A stretch of 64,000 nt of DNA from Actinernus sp. WN-2022 (GCA_030867875.1 JAOWCC010001501.1:33810792-33874791), one strand, 5' to 3'; shown: positions 20,043-31,188, numbered from the stretch's first letter. Numbers and translations are program-made. Notes: generated by a model not told the origin, from the sequence alone.

Positions 20043-21597
20043 TTAACTTTATATTAGTCATTTCAAGCATAGCATCCCAAGATAATGCAGGTGATGTAAA
20101 ATAATGACAGGGATCTAATTTATAATATTGTGTACAGGTCTTTCTAAAGTTCTCAAATACATCACACAATAATAATACATCTGATTTTAAATAAAGATCA
20201 TGGTACTCTCCCATATTTTCTAGATGAAAAGTATTCCACACATCTTGAGCATGCTTGTAGTCTTCTTCTGATATGTGTTCATTCAAAATGCTATAAAAAC
20301 TATTTTTAGAAGGCGGTGCGGTTTCATCAAACCTATCGAAACTATCCATATAGTCGTAGGGATAAACACCCTTAGCTGCCATTAACTTAAATTCATTAGC
20401 ATCTTCGAACTCTTCTCTAGTGTATTTAAATACATCATGTACAGGATTATCACATTTTTTAATGTTTTCAACCAAAGTTTTCTATCTTTATGCTTAGTTT
20501 GATTGTACATAAATTTGCTGAAGTCTTTAATGTATACGTAATGTTGTTTATCTCCATTAGTGATCAATAATAAGTTTAACTCATTAGTATTTTTTTCTTG
20601 GGAAACATAAATGGGATATGATTGTCTATTTTCATAGCCAAATACATTTATAGTTATATTATTTTGTTTCTCTATTTTTGGGTAATCTTTTTGAGATATA
20701 GGGAAATTAATGTAATTATAGTTCAACACTAACTTATATTTTTTATCTGTTTTATTTGTTCTCTGGGGATCTTTATTTCTATATGGGTTAAGATGTCTAA
20801 CGTGGCACCATCTAAAACATTCATTGTCGTTATTCTTAATGTTGATGAGTTCCTTTTTTGCGTTTCGTAGTTCTATAGGTAATTCAATAGAACTAGATCC
20901 TTTTAAAGGTTCATAAATTGTCGTGTTTACGAAATGGTCATCAATACTTTCAACAGTCCAACCAGAACCTTCACTAAGCCATACGGCAACTTGAATGCGG
21001 TTTATTATTTCCTTACTTGCTGTTTTCGTCGTCTTATTAATATCATTATTGTTTATTATTGTAGCTGTTTTACAATTAAAATAAGCTGTTTTGTATGTGG
21101 TTGTGTCTCCAGTTGACTTTCTAAAAGTCACTTTTAAGGTCTCAACATATTTAACCCTTCATCACTTTTAATTGTGATCTAATGGTTTTATTAATGATGA
21201 TCCTGGTCTTGTTTAATTGTTGTAGATGGTCTTTGTTATCAATAATTTGGATATTATATGATTTAGTGAACCCTCTTAATGCTCTACTCATTTGTGTAGC
21301 TTCTGGGAACATTTTCAACCATTCTCTTATCTTCATTAAATCTTTCTGCATCTTTGGCCAATCGTTTCTTTTCTTCATAAATGAATAGTTTTAATTCGTC
21401 TTCTTTTGTTCGATTTTCTAACTTATTTGATTTGGCAGTATGTTTCTTTATTAAATGGTTTGAAAAACTCCTTTCGACAGCATTAATGACTGTTTGTCTT
21501 GAATTCCTTTTTACAAGGTCCATCCAACTGTAGTTAAGCCTCTTAGGCTTAGCTTCACGATAGTGATTCTGAGATAGCTTTTGAAAGAAATTCATTT

Positions 21598-22075
21598 CTA
21601 TACTATTAGATTATGTATTTGTTGTATAGTCGAATTTTTAAAGTATTTTTTTAATTTATTAACATTTTTTAAATGTTTTTTGTTAACAATATGTTTTGCT
21701 TTTGATGCTACGTGGTAGTTTATGTCGTAGTGTTCACAGTACCATTTATGAGTATCCATAAACACTTTTACGTATTGCCTTTGAGCTTGTTTAGCGGCTT
21801 CAATACTATTATATATTCTAGGTCTACCAGTTGGTATGTATTTCTTCTTTGGTTCTTTTGGTGGTTTTGGTTTACGTGGCCTTCCTATGCAACCATATTT
21901 GGAAGCCTTGTTCGTTTCTTTGCGCAGGACCAATTTTAAGATTACGTAATGACTCTATATCTATAAAGACAGGTCTATATTTTTCATCGACACGATCCAT
22001 CATATCGTTCTTAAAGTTTTCGTAAGCTATTCTAAAGTCTTCATAACTTGAACATATTAATACGTTTGCATTAGT
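21598..22075 (-). pseudogene. Polinton-associated AT-hook-like protein, frameshifted
   Basis: Just upstream of polB on the same strand. Its first part (SYEDFRIAYENFKND, then FIDIESLRNLKIG) is in one frame; near 21925 it moves to the frame with GRPRKPKPPKEPKKK and TGRPRIY, two AT-hook-like GRP cores, then a helical basic C-terminus. I do not recognise the family beyond its position next to Polinton polB. The start is not fixed. Confidence 0.55.
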
Positions 22076-22148
22076 GTTTTTTTAATTCCTTGGCGTACGT
22101 GTGCATAACTATATAAATACTATATATAATTATTATGTTTTGGTGCGT

Positions 22149-22939
22149 TTAAATTTTAATTCTATGAAAACATTTTTTGTGCTTATTTAGCGTATTCATT
22201 GAACGAAATTTCCTATTACAATGCTTACATTTTAACTTAACACCATTTAAATATTCATCAGTAAGCTCTCTAATAATAATATCATAATCATTTGATACTA
22301 AACACTTAAACCCATTCTCTTCGTATCGTTCTAATATATATTTTTGTTAATTAGATAGAACACCATTACACTTAGGGGTCTTAAATTCGATACATATGAA
22401 GATTATTGATGATAATGTCAGGCTGTCCTTTTTGATATCCTTTTAAATATGATCTAATTCTTTTGTTAGGAGTGTCTTGAATCTCTCCTAGTCCGGGGTT
22501 CATTAACACATCAGGATAGAAGCGTCTAATATATTTAACTACTCTAGTATGTAGATCGTACTCATCTTCTACCTTAAATGTTAATGTTTTGGGATTGTTG
22601 AACATACTATAATATCCATACTTTCGAATAGATGGTAGCACTTTAGATGTAACCCATTTTTAAAATATTTTGGCTGAATCTAATTTAGAACTAAAAATGA
22701 GTGAATACAAACCACTTTCATTTTTCATTATTTGGTTTCTAACTTCACCCGTATGCTGGACGGGGTAAGTTTTTTTCTCTTCCAGATCAACATTTTTTCT
22801 AATTGCTTGATCCGTATCTTTATAACCTAAATATAAGGCTATATCTTTCCCTTTAAACCATATGGTTTTTTTTAATCTATATGTACATCAATAGACAGAC
22901 CCAGATCGCTGTTTTCAAATATCTTGACAGTTAAGTACT
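22149..22939 (-). pseudogene. BRO-N + VRR-NUC-like nuclease + C2HC finger protein, broken
   Basis: Read from 22939 down. The BRO-N domain (about 22640-22935) has VKIFENSD, WFKGKDIALYLGYKDTDQA, ESGLYSLIFSSKL and KWVTSKVLPSIRKYGYY, all family-typical. It runs into a nuclease domain: LHTRVVKYIRRFYPD, GLGEIQD, KGQPDIII, then IEFKTPK and NGVLSN-x-QKY. The D...EFK set and the LS-x-x-Q feature fit a PD-(D/E)XK nuclease of the VRR-NUC type. The C-terminus has CKHCNRKFRSMNTLNKHKKC, a zinc-finger-like pattern. Damage: a stop in the A-run before KKTIWF, a stop in KIF*KW, a frameshift at about 22395 between the PD and EFK parts, and a stop in LSN*QKY. The 5' end is cut by the palindrome at 22940. BRO-N proteins are common in large DNA viruses and their relatives; the fusion to this nuclease is my inference from one continuous order on one strand. 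Confidence 0.75.
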
Positions 22940-23041
22940 GTTTAAAACACGAACAGCAGTGTTTTATCAAGTTTAAAAATTCGAGGGGGAAGCCCGAGAA
23001 TTTTTAGACTTGATAAAACACGTGCTGTGAGTGTTTTAAAC
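22940..23041. repeat. Palindromic MITE cutting the BRO-N gene
   Basis: Starts GTTTAAAACAC, ends GTGTTTTAAAC; arms of about 45 bp with a small central loop. Confidence 0.88.
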
Positions 23042-24053
23042 GGCTTCAAAAACGCTTCAAGAATGCAATGAAAGAAAGTCGCACATCCGCTCAAGGGAAT
23101 GGTTACTTAATGAACCATTGAACCTTTGTATTCACAACGCCATGCAAAATATTCGAGTAATCACCGCCGGCAATTACGAATATCTCAAGGGAATGACATG
23201 AAGAAATTACCATACTATGTTGTTTGAAGCGGCGTTTCGCAATGCAAGAATAACTTGCACTTGAAGGATTTGGTGTCGTAGTTTACCTCGATAAAGTTCA
23301 AGACTTGGAAAGCGATGTGACTGACATGACGGCAGACTCTAAATTTTTGGCTCCGGCACAAAATATGTAAGTTTAATGCATGTTTTTATTATTTTACGGC
23401 TTTGAGTTTGGTTTTAATAATTAAGCTAAACAGTGGCTCGGTAAACAAGTTATGGTAGTTGGATAACTTCATTTTAAAAATATTATCTGTGTATCTCGGT
23501 AGTCTAATGATATTAGTAAATTTAGTGCAAAATTTATTATCTAGGTACCTTAAGTTCAGTGTACTTTTTGCTATCTTTGGGTCTTTATCAGTGAATTCTT
23601 AATTAGGATGAAACTTTATTTTAAATTTCATGTTCATTAGTATTCTTGATATAAAGTCTTCATCCTAATTTGCATTCTTTTGTAATACCTTTGTACCCCA
23701 TATTCCCCTGGTACCGAAATCAAAGCCCTCCCCGGGCTTTTTAGAATGATGAGATTTTATCAGGTATAAAGGAGCATGCACGTGACTGATTTGCTTCATC
23801 TGATTGGACAACATGCTCATTAATTATTCATGAGTTTTTGAAAGACATATAATACTTCTATGTATTTTATTTGTTTAAGTATGTTTAATTAAAGAATCTT
23901 AAAATAATGTATATATAGTATGAATAGTGTGAACGGTAGTGCAATACACGAAGGACTCATCAGAATGGGATTTGTTGTTTGTAGATTCTGTTATACGAGA
24001 ATCATAGATTATGATGTTATTAATATAATAATGATGAACCATGTTGTGATAAT
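23042..24053. other. Unassigned Polinton interior
   Basis: AT-rich with no long ORF. It may include a longer insertion that starts at the palindrome. The GFVVCRFCY-like peptide near 23975 could be a degraded cysteine-pair start of the next gene. Confidence 0.35.
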
Positions 24054-24534
24054 ATGATTTTAATTAGCGACAATGGTATGACTGTTTGTAAGAATTGTGG
24101 CATCGTTACGTTGACGATTATGATTTTGCTCATGGGTATATTAATTTTTATGAAAACATGTATTGGATAAGGAGAAAATCTATTTACCATCGGATATATT
24201 ATTCAAATCATTATATTTTAACAAAGTTTGATTTACGGAGTGCTGAGTATGATGAGATTCTCAAATGTTTTAAGCAGCTAGAAAAAGCTATGAGTAAATT
24301 AGAACGCCCTAGGCCAGGAAGAGATCTCCAATTTTAGATTATCTATTCTATAAGCTGTTTCAATTAAAATTTTATGAAAGCTGTAAGCCAAATTATAGTG
24401 CTAATATGATTATATGTAAACGACGTATAGGTAAGAAAACCCTTCAACAATATGAAATATTATGGAAAGAAGTATGTGAAATAAATAAGTGGCACTGTCT
24501 AGAGACTAATAATAATGTTTTTAGGAGGTTGTAA
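24054..24534 (+). pseudogene. VLTF3-like late transcription factor remnant
   Basis: Starts ISDNGMTVCKNCGIV (zinc-ribbon half), shifts frame near 24115, continues YDFAHGYINFYENMYWIRRKS and YHRIYY, and after another shift ends DYLFYKLFQLKFYESC, then GKKTLQQYEILWKEVCEIN. An N-terminal zinc ribbon with a helical C-terminus of this form is what I expect of VLTF3-like proteins in Polintons and related viruses. It is convergent with the next gene. Assignment is by eye, moderate. Confidence 0.5.
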
Positions 24535-24535
24535 A

Positions 24536-25016
24536 ATTTTTTTGTATTTAGCTTTATACTGGTCAACTAATTGACATAAGTCTGTTACTTTATCATCCAA
24601 CCAATTCAACTCTAATACCGCAATTTTTCGATGCCATAGTCCTCTCCACGTAGATATGAGCGTAGTAGGTTCAATACTTTTTGGTAGTTTGTGAATGCAA
24701 ATTTACACATTTCTATTTTTCTATTATAACTTTTTTATTTTTAAAAGCCCTTGTAATAATAAACCAATACCTGATATAGTACCAAGAATAATTGGATTGA
24801 GTGTGACAGACCCAACAATTACACCTGTACTAGTTAACCCAATTGATGTTATATGCAAGCTTGTGTTAACCCTTTTAAAGTGTTTGTATGCCTGCTTGTA
24901 ACAAAAAACATTTCATGGTAGTAGGTATATATCATTTTTAACATTTCAACATCTGCTTCACTCATGTCATTGTCTATGTGGTTGAAATCTAAAACCTTAA
25001 TTTTTGTTTTAACCAT
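24536..25016 (-). pseudogene. Polinton hydrophobic protein, frameshifted
   Basis: ATG at 25014-25016 (MVKTKIKVLDFN), a helical N-terminal part (EADVEMLKMIYTYYHEMF), then after a frameshift near 24850 a membrane-spanning stretch with TSTGVIVGSVTLNPIILG and GIGLLLQGLL, and a C-terminal helical region. A protein with this order is usual in cnidarian Polintons, to my knowledge; its role is unknown. Confidence 0.55.
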
Positions 25017-25035
25017 ATCTTGTTATATTAGTATG

Positions 25036-25195
25036 TTATATAAATTGTAGGTACATCTGTTTGTATTCACTATCATTAATCAAACCATCGTTAGAAAGCT
25101 TGGTAAGTATCTCAACAGCTTCATTAGAAAGCTCCTTACTGTTATTCCCCGCACTTTTTGATGCTATTAGTAGTTTAGCTCGTTTGGGTTGTTAT
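25036..25195 (-). pseudogene. Small Polinton ORF, 3' part
   Basis: Encodes PKRAKLLIASKSAGNNSKEL followed by EAVEILTKLSNDGLI and stops at 25036-25038. It lies 20 bp upstream of the membrane-protein gene on the same strand. No start is found and the upstream part is lost in AT-rich sequence. Function unknown. Confidence 0.45.
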
Positions 25196-25359
25196 AATAC
25201 TTTATTTTACCTTCTTTTTTTATTTTTTATTTTTTGTATTTTGTTTAATTTTCTATTTTTTTTACACATAATATACACATGTAACTTTATTTATACACGG
25301 TAAAATCATCAGTATGCCTTAAAATGGGTTATTTACATAAAATGTTAAAATAACTGCTT

Positions 25360-27398
25360 TACATGATTGCCGTGTGTGAGTCAGATAGGGAGTAAAATTT
25401 ATTGATACTCCTTTTGAATTTACTAAGAGAATCAAGATTTCTTAGTGAGCTTGGAAGACTATTCCATAAAAGGGCCCCTCTGTAACTGATACTTCGCTTT
25501 CGTTAATCAGTTCTAGGTTTGGGGAGGGCCAGTTTATTTTGCGCGTTTCGTAATTGATATCCTGTGTTGCTAGAAACAAACAACTCTTGCATGTAAGAAG
25601 GTGAAATACCATTAATGGACTTAAACACTGTTATTGCCATTTGTTTTCTCCTTCTTATTGTTAGTTTATCCCAGTTATGCAGATTGAGGAGCTCATTTGA
25701 ATTTGCGTATTAATCTGATTTCGTTATTACTCTGGCGGCACGGTGTTGTAGTTTTTGTAGCCGTTTCACTTAATTTCTGGCTCAGACCATCCCATACTGG
25801 ACAACAATAGTCAAAGTGGGGCTAAATTAGAGATTCATAGATTTTAGTTGCCGTACTCTGAGAGATAAATGGTCTGAGCCTTTTAAGCGCACCGATACTG
25901 GACGATATTTTCTTTGATACTTCGCAAATGTTTCTCCCAGGATAACCTTTCGTCAATGTATAGTCCTAGGGATTTGGTATTATGAACTCTCTCAATCTGC
26001 TTACCTTCAATTTGAATTTGAATGTCAAGCCCAAGTTTGTCAGCTCTCGCCTTTAACCTTTGCCTTGACCCAATGGTAATGAATTTGGTCTTGGCAATAT
26101 TTAGACTTAGTCTATTGGCTATTAACCATCGGTTTAGATTTTGTAACTCGGTGTTAATTTCTGATTCAAGATCAGTTACAGTAGATGCCGAAAATCTGAT
26201 ACTTGTGTCATCTGCTACATTCTGGGGTGAGCCTTATTTAAGCAGTTTGGCAAGTCGCTTATGTAAAGAAGGAATAGCAGTGGGCCGATTATTGAGTCTG
26301 TGGAACCCCACAAGTAATCAGACTTCCACTGGATATTCCCCCGTTAACTTTGCATTTTTGCAAGACTCGAACCACCTTAAGCTTGTCTGGTCCACCCCAT
26401 AGTTGCCCAACTTGCGCAATATAATTTCATGGTCTATTGTATCGAAGGCCTTTTTAAGATCGATGAATATAACACCATTTAGTAGACCTTTATCGACATT
26501 GATAGCCCAATCGTTGGTGGCTTCAAGTAGTGCAGTTAGCGTACTATGTAGTGACCGGAAGCCTGACTGACAGTTGGTCAGCAGTTTGTTTTCGTTTAAA
26601 TAACTGTAGAACTGACAGTGGATTAATTTTTCAAATATTTTTGCGACAACTGGCAATACAGATATTGGCCTATAGTTGTCAAGGTCACTTTTAGTGCCTT
26701 TTTTAAAGATAGGCGTTACCTTTGCCATTTTCCATTCAGTTGGAAAGACCCCCGTATGAATTGATTGGTTAAAAACGCGCGACGGGGCAACAACATCAGC
26801 TGCTAATTTTAATAATTTACAGAGAATACTGTCGAGGCCAGTCGCCTTTTTTCCGTCAATTTTGTTTAACAACTTTCATACTTCAGGTATGCTTATTTTC
26901 CGGAAATTGAATTTACTATCCGTTGATGCTAAATATGTTTCAGGCTGTATGTCGGTTTCAGGTATCTCACTAGCCAAGCTCCGGCCTACATTAGTGAAAT
27001 GGGAGTTAAAAGTTTCAGCTATTTCTGTTGCTGAGGAAACACTATTCTCCCCTATTTTCACTTCCGCAACATTGGGTGATTTGTGTTGGCGAGATGTTAG
27101 CTCGTTAATTAATTTCCATGTCCTACGCGGATCTTTTTTATTAGCAGCTAAATTGTCCATAAAGTATTTTCGTTTGGCATTTTTGATTGCATTATTAGTT
27201 TCATTCCTTGCCTGTTTATATTCGCTCCAAGTTTCGTCATCTACATATTTTTCAGCTTTCTTTTTTAGCATGTCGCGCTTATTCATCATGCGTATGAGAT
27301 CGCTGTTGATCCATGGGGATCATTTGTTTCCGATTCTTTTGCGAGTCAGTGGAGCGTGTTTATCAATACAGCTCATTAGGAACTCTTTCCAAATGTCC
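25360..27398 (-). pseudogene. LINE reverse transcriptase
   Basis: RT with NYRPISVLPVVAKIFEKL, QSGFRSLHST and FIDLKKAFDTIDH, open from 27289 to 26318 apart from one stop at 26873-26875. The catalytic box falls in the decayed part below 26318. The C-terminal region still shows HNWDKLTIRRRKQM and LWNSLPSSLRNLDSL. Inactive. Confidence 0.88.
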
Positions 27399-27934
27399 AT
27401 CACCCTTTTGTAATTTTGATAGCTTATGAACCTCCGAAAAGTTTTGAGTACTTCTGTGAAGAAATTTTTGGTTTAAAGTAAATACTTTATGTTCTACGCT
27501 TGTTTGAAATCGTGTAAATGTGACCTTTCCTGACCCATGACCGCGTAAGTAAAAGCCTGGGTCGAAACCTGGGTAGACGCGATCTTGACGTCATATAATT
27601 AATTCGGCTTTGCAATCATTTGAAGAAATACTTAACATGTTGACTAAAATGACTTTTTTCTTTACTAACAACTCAAAAACTGTGTATATTTTCTATGCAT
27701 CGATGTTGTTGTGATAAAAAGGCGCCATGGAGAATAATGCATTAATGATATGACGTCTACCCAGGTTTCGACCCAGGCTTTTACTTACGCGGTCATGGGT
27801 CAGGAAAGGTCACATTAACACGATTTCAAACAAGCGTAGAACATAAAGTATTCACTTTAAACCAAAACGTTCTTCACAGAAGTATTCAAGACTTTTCGGA
27901 AGTTCATAAGCTATCAAAATTGCAAAAGGGTGAT
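27399..27934. repeat. 536-bp palindromic MITE inside the LINE
   Basis: ATCACCCTTTTG... and ...CAAAAGGGTGAT ends; arms of about 190 bp are nearly identical (shared ACCCAGGTTTCGACCCAGGC and GCGTAAGTAAAAGC), with a short unique centre. A target duplication was not evident. Confidence 0.9.
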
Positions 27935-28066
27935 AGGCACTTTAACAGATCGACCTCATTCCACTTCTTTTGTTTCAGATCATCAAGAAAGTCGCTAACA
28001 CTCAAGTGCTTGTATATTCGCTTTTCAATGAACATATGACCGCCGGCGCCAGCAGAGTAACGTGAT

Positions 28067-28765
28067 TTACGAGCCAAGTTGAGCTTTACCCGAATTTGTA
28101 ATCTTCTCCGGGTAATTAGTTACGCAAACATCAATGCACGATGACGAGTGCTTCGTTACTCTTGTGGAGTCGGTGATCAGTTGACTGAGACCATATACTT
28201 CAAATATGTTTAAGAGACAACATGAGTTCCGGTCGGTCGCAAGCGATCCCGGAAGCCAATTGCAGTTTAGGTCTCCTAGTAAATAAAATTCTAAATTTTC
28301 TGCGTCTACTTTCGCGATTAATTCCTCAAACGAGTGAAACAAATCTGGCGAAGACCCTGGTGGTCTATACCAGGTAGAGACAAGGATTGGTTTGGAATGG
28401 GGCTTTGTAATCTCAACTGTTAGACATTCAAGGTCTTTATAATCAAGGTCTTGGCGAACTTTACCGTTGATATTGTTGCTTAGATATAAACAAACACCAC
28501 CTCCGTTCCTTCCATGTATCTTACGATCTTTTCGAATAATTTCGAATCCTGGCAAATGAATTTCGTTACTGGAGATTGTAATATCCAATTTCGTTTCATT
28601 AATTGCCAGTATATCTATTTTCTGTTCAGATATAAATACCCTCAATTCATCAATGTGCGCTAAGAGGCTGTTTATATTTAAGCAGGCCATGACTAGACCT
28701 TTCCGGGGTATTAAGTTGGGTTTAGCTGACTTACCAGCACATGTATTATCGGTATCCCGCAACAC
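28067..28765 (-). pseudogene. LINE endonuclease (APE-type)
   Basis: Starts in the open frame at 28765; CLNINSLLAHIDEL, DILAINETKLD, GGVCLYLSNNI, STWYRPPGSS and LLGDLNCNW match the Mg-dependent exonuclease III-like endonuclease of LINEs. The frame breaks at GKAQLGS, just before the final helices. Confidence 0.9.
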
Positions 28766-28798
28766 AGGTACCCCATCGGACTCACAGGCGGCAATACT

Positions 28799-29155
28799 CT
28801 ACTTCTCCTTTATAAACGAGTTAAAATTACGCGCTAGAAGTGAAGTACCCTCTTTATTTAGGTGTAATTTGCTGCGGTTAAGGTGCTTCTCAACATTGAT
28901 GCTAGATTGATCGATATAAGTCCACTGATGTTGATTGCAAAATTGCTTGAGGATCCTGTTTACTGCCAGGATGTGGCTATTGAGCCGATCGTCGTCGTCT
29001 GCTCTGGAAACTAGTCCTGATACTGCTAGTTCAATCTCCGGGCAGTCTTTGTTGATGGATTTTACCAATTCAACTACAACACAATAGACGTGGCTAATTT
29101 CAGTATGCAGAAGAAACGGGTCATTTTTAGGAACGTGTAGAAAGCTTGTTCTCAA
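28799..29155 (-). pseudogene. LINE ORF1-type esterase fragment
   Basis: IELAVSGLVSRADDDDRLN and NRSKLHLNKEG are the C-terminal blocks of the SGNH/GDSL-type esterase carried by many CR1/L2-like LINEs, including the His of the catalytic set. Only the C-terminal half is open. Confidence 0.75.
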
Positions 29156-29530
29156 AGTTTGAAATTTACAAAATGCTTTCTAGTCGCTGTGTCGCGTACA
29201 TGTCATGAAGCTGTTGCTTAGATTACGTCACGAAAAGACCGCTAAACAAAGGTTCGCTCGTTTGTAATTCGAGTAATGGTGGTCAGTCTGAACTCGAACT
29301 TATGGATAAAATAATCAGACTTCCCGTAGGAATTTCAACTTAAGATTATGAAATGGTAAGTATTTAGTACTTTTACTTTCCGAATCTGAAGAAAACAGGA
29401 AAAGTTTAATTTGATCGCAGTAGCACTTTAATGTTTGGTCAACCTGTGAGAAGTACTCGGGAAGGTATTCTTGATTTATGAAAAGTAAAGTACTCAAGCA
29501 CTCAGGGGCATTATTAAAGGCATCGGTCTC
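29156..29530. other. LINE 5' flank, unassigned
   Basis: A 72-codon minus ORF (29315-29533) has no recognisable motif. Confidence 0.3.
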
Positions 29531-29776
29531 CAATATGGCTGCCGTAAATCAAGAGGGGGGTGGTCTATCTGTTTGTGCTTGTTAGATATAGTCTTGACAT
29601 TTTGACAGATTTGATATAGTCTGCAGAACAGGCGCTTTTCTGATACGAGCGGAGCGAGTTATGCCGATACGAGCAGAGCGACTACCCGATCCGAGCGAAC
29701 TGCCACAAAAATGTATTTATATCTAACAAGCACAAAGAGATAGACCACCCCATCTTGATTTGCGGCGGCCATATTG
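29531..29776. repeat. MITE with CAATATGG ends, carrying the CTGCAGAACAGGCGC repeat
   Basis: Inverted ends CAATATGGCTGCCG / CGGCGGCCATATTG and inner arms GTGGTCTATCT...TTAGATATA enclose copy 2 of the dispersed repeat (29617-29707). Confidence 0.8.
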
Positions 29777-29805
29777 TAATTGTTTGAGACCCATGAACTT
29801 AATCT

Positions 29806-31188
29806 GTGCATGTTAAGGCCTGGTTCAGGGATCAAATTTCGGGTAAAAACTGTTTTCCTTTTGCCAATGTTACCTCTGGAGTTCCCCAAGAGTCTGTACT
29901 TGACCCGACGTTGTTCCTGTTATACATAAACGACATCTCGAAAGGCATTAAGTCCAATATTAGACTTTTTGCCGACGACACTATTATGTACATGGAGATG
30001 CGCTCTAACTTAGATCACAAGACACTGCAAGATGACTTAAACAGGTTGGAACAGTGGTATATAACCTGGTCTATGGACTTTAATACCGTCAAATGCCACC
30101 TACTATTTATAAGTTATACCATGGCATGAGGGGTATTAGTGATTTAAATTGCCCCGAGAGCCGAGGGGAGATCGGCCTCGGGACTTTTACAAATCTTCCC
30201 GAGGCTCGAGGGGCAATTTAAATCACTAATACCCGAAATGCCATGGTATAAGTTTGTTATACCATGATCGCCGAGGAACGGAACAAATCTCTGAGAAGTT
30301 TAGTTTTCTCTGTCGAAACTAAAGACGTCGCAGTTGAGTTGCTTTCGAAAACGTTTTGTTTAATGCTTGACTGAGCGCCATTGATTGAACGACCCTGGCT
30401 TCCCCGCTTGGAGACAAGCGAAGAATAACACTAAAATACAATGTAATTATGCGTTTGACTAAATATTCAAAGAGCATGCACGTTTATGGTTTTAAGTATC
30501 CCACATGGCAGAAGCGGGTTTGAGAAATGAAGAGAATAACGCGCAGATTGAAATAGCTCATCCCACATGGATAACGATGACGGGTATAATGAAGACAGGT
30601 CAGTTTGGATTCAGTACTTTTCATCCGGGAGCGCAGGGCTAGTGGTGCCAGATGGGAGCAGGAGTTGTTGCTTTTGACCCTCTCACTTCCAGCCTACATC
30701 TCCTCTAATTTTCTCTCATTACGCATGCAGGGGAAATTTAGAAATATGCATTGTCTCTCGAGACTGAAATTTCCCGGCGGGGAAATTTCGAGACAATGCA
30801 TATTTCTAAATATCCCTCCCATCAGGGAAAATTAGTGGTTTAAATGTGCCTCGGAGAACAAAAGAATCCGAGGCTACCATGGTATAACAATAACTAAATA
30901 AATGGTAAAACCTGGCAAAAACACCCTCCCACAGTTACCTTGGAGTGACACAGACACATGACCTCCGCTGGAACACGCACTGCTCTACAGTGGCAGCAAG
31001 TGCCAATAAGATGCAAGGAATCGTCCGCAGCCCCAAAGGCCATGCACGAAACCAGCCAAGAAAATAGCTTACCAAATCTTATTTAGACCTAAGCTTGAGT
31101 AGTATGCTTCGGAGGTATGGAACCCCTATACGAATCGTGATGTAAATAAGTTAGAGCATGTAGGTGCAGAAATCAAATAACGCGACCA
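29806..31188 (+). pseudogene. LINE RT fragment, split by a foldback element
   Basis: SGVPQESVLDPTLFLLYIND and RLFADDTIMY are RT motifs; the frame continues to KCHLLFIS at 30105. After the insertion at 30113-30888 the same RT resumes in a degraded frame (SYLGVTQTHDLRWN, then LFRPKLEYASEVWNPYTNRDV-like sequence). It is cut at 31188 by the GGTACT repeat. Confidence 0.85.
30113..30888. repeat. Foldback element GTTATACCATGG
   Basis: GTTATACCATGG at the left and CCATGGTATAAC at the right. Inside are two palindromes: TTAAATTGCCCCGAG / CTCGAGGGGCAATTTAA at the left, and AGAAATATGCATTGTCTC / GAGACAATGCATATTTCT near 30740-30812. Confidence 0.85.

Larger units (their letters stand above)
16281..21595 (-). 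pseudogene. polB: Polinton family-B DNA polymerase, fragmented
   Basis: Protein-primed type B polymerase. In order from 21595 downwards: an N-terminal section (FTKSYNIQI near 21270, then GWTVESIDDHF and LLLITNGDKQHYVYIK at 20500-21131), an exonuclease III-like block (GEYHDLYLKSDVLLL, 20160-20240), polymerase motif A (YLDANNLYGWTMSQ, about 19540-19600), motif B (NNSVFGKTMEN, about 17015-17050), and the C-terminal DDKKYILDYGIRSYAYG ending with the stop at 16281-16283. An internal deletion near 20460-20500 joins KHKDRK directly to DNPVHDVFKY, removing the region where exo I and exo II normally lie. Insertions sit at 17376-19440 and 19734-20042. Several frameshifts (for example before MRGGVSYIANRY) also break it. 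AT-rich codon use is typical of Polintons. Confidence 0.92.
16281..25195. mobile_element. Polinton/Maverick remnant, about 9 kb
   Basis: Several Polinton-type genes lie together: protein-primed DNA polymerase B (minus), an AT-hook-like ORF (minus), a BRO-N/VRR-NUC-like gene (minus), a VLTF3-like gene (plus), a membrane protein and a small ORF (minus). Retroviral-type integrase, packaging ATPase, capsid and protease genes were not found, nor were long terminal inverted repeats. The remnant carries two or more later MITE insertions and abuts a LINE on the right. Every gene is broken. Confidence 0.85.
25320..29155 (-). mobile_element. CR1/L2-like LINE, split by a palindrome
   Basis: One LINE on the minus strand with the order esterase-like ORF (28799-29155), apurinic-type endonuclease (28067-28765), linker, RT (26318-27289) and C-terminus (to about 25360). 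The C-terminal part is full of stops. The 536-bp palindrome at 27399-27934 interrupts it between endonuclease and RT; coding resumes on both sides (SVSDFLDDLKQKKWNEVD before, DIWKEFLMSCIDKHAP after). Confidence 0.88.

Noticed and set aside
26022..26402. Plus-strand 126-codon ORF
   Set aside because: Shadow of the degraded LINE RT C-terminus on the minus strand.
26862..27413. Plus-strand 183-codon ORF
   Set aside because: Antisense to the LINE ORF2 segment between endonuclease and RT.
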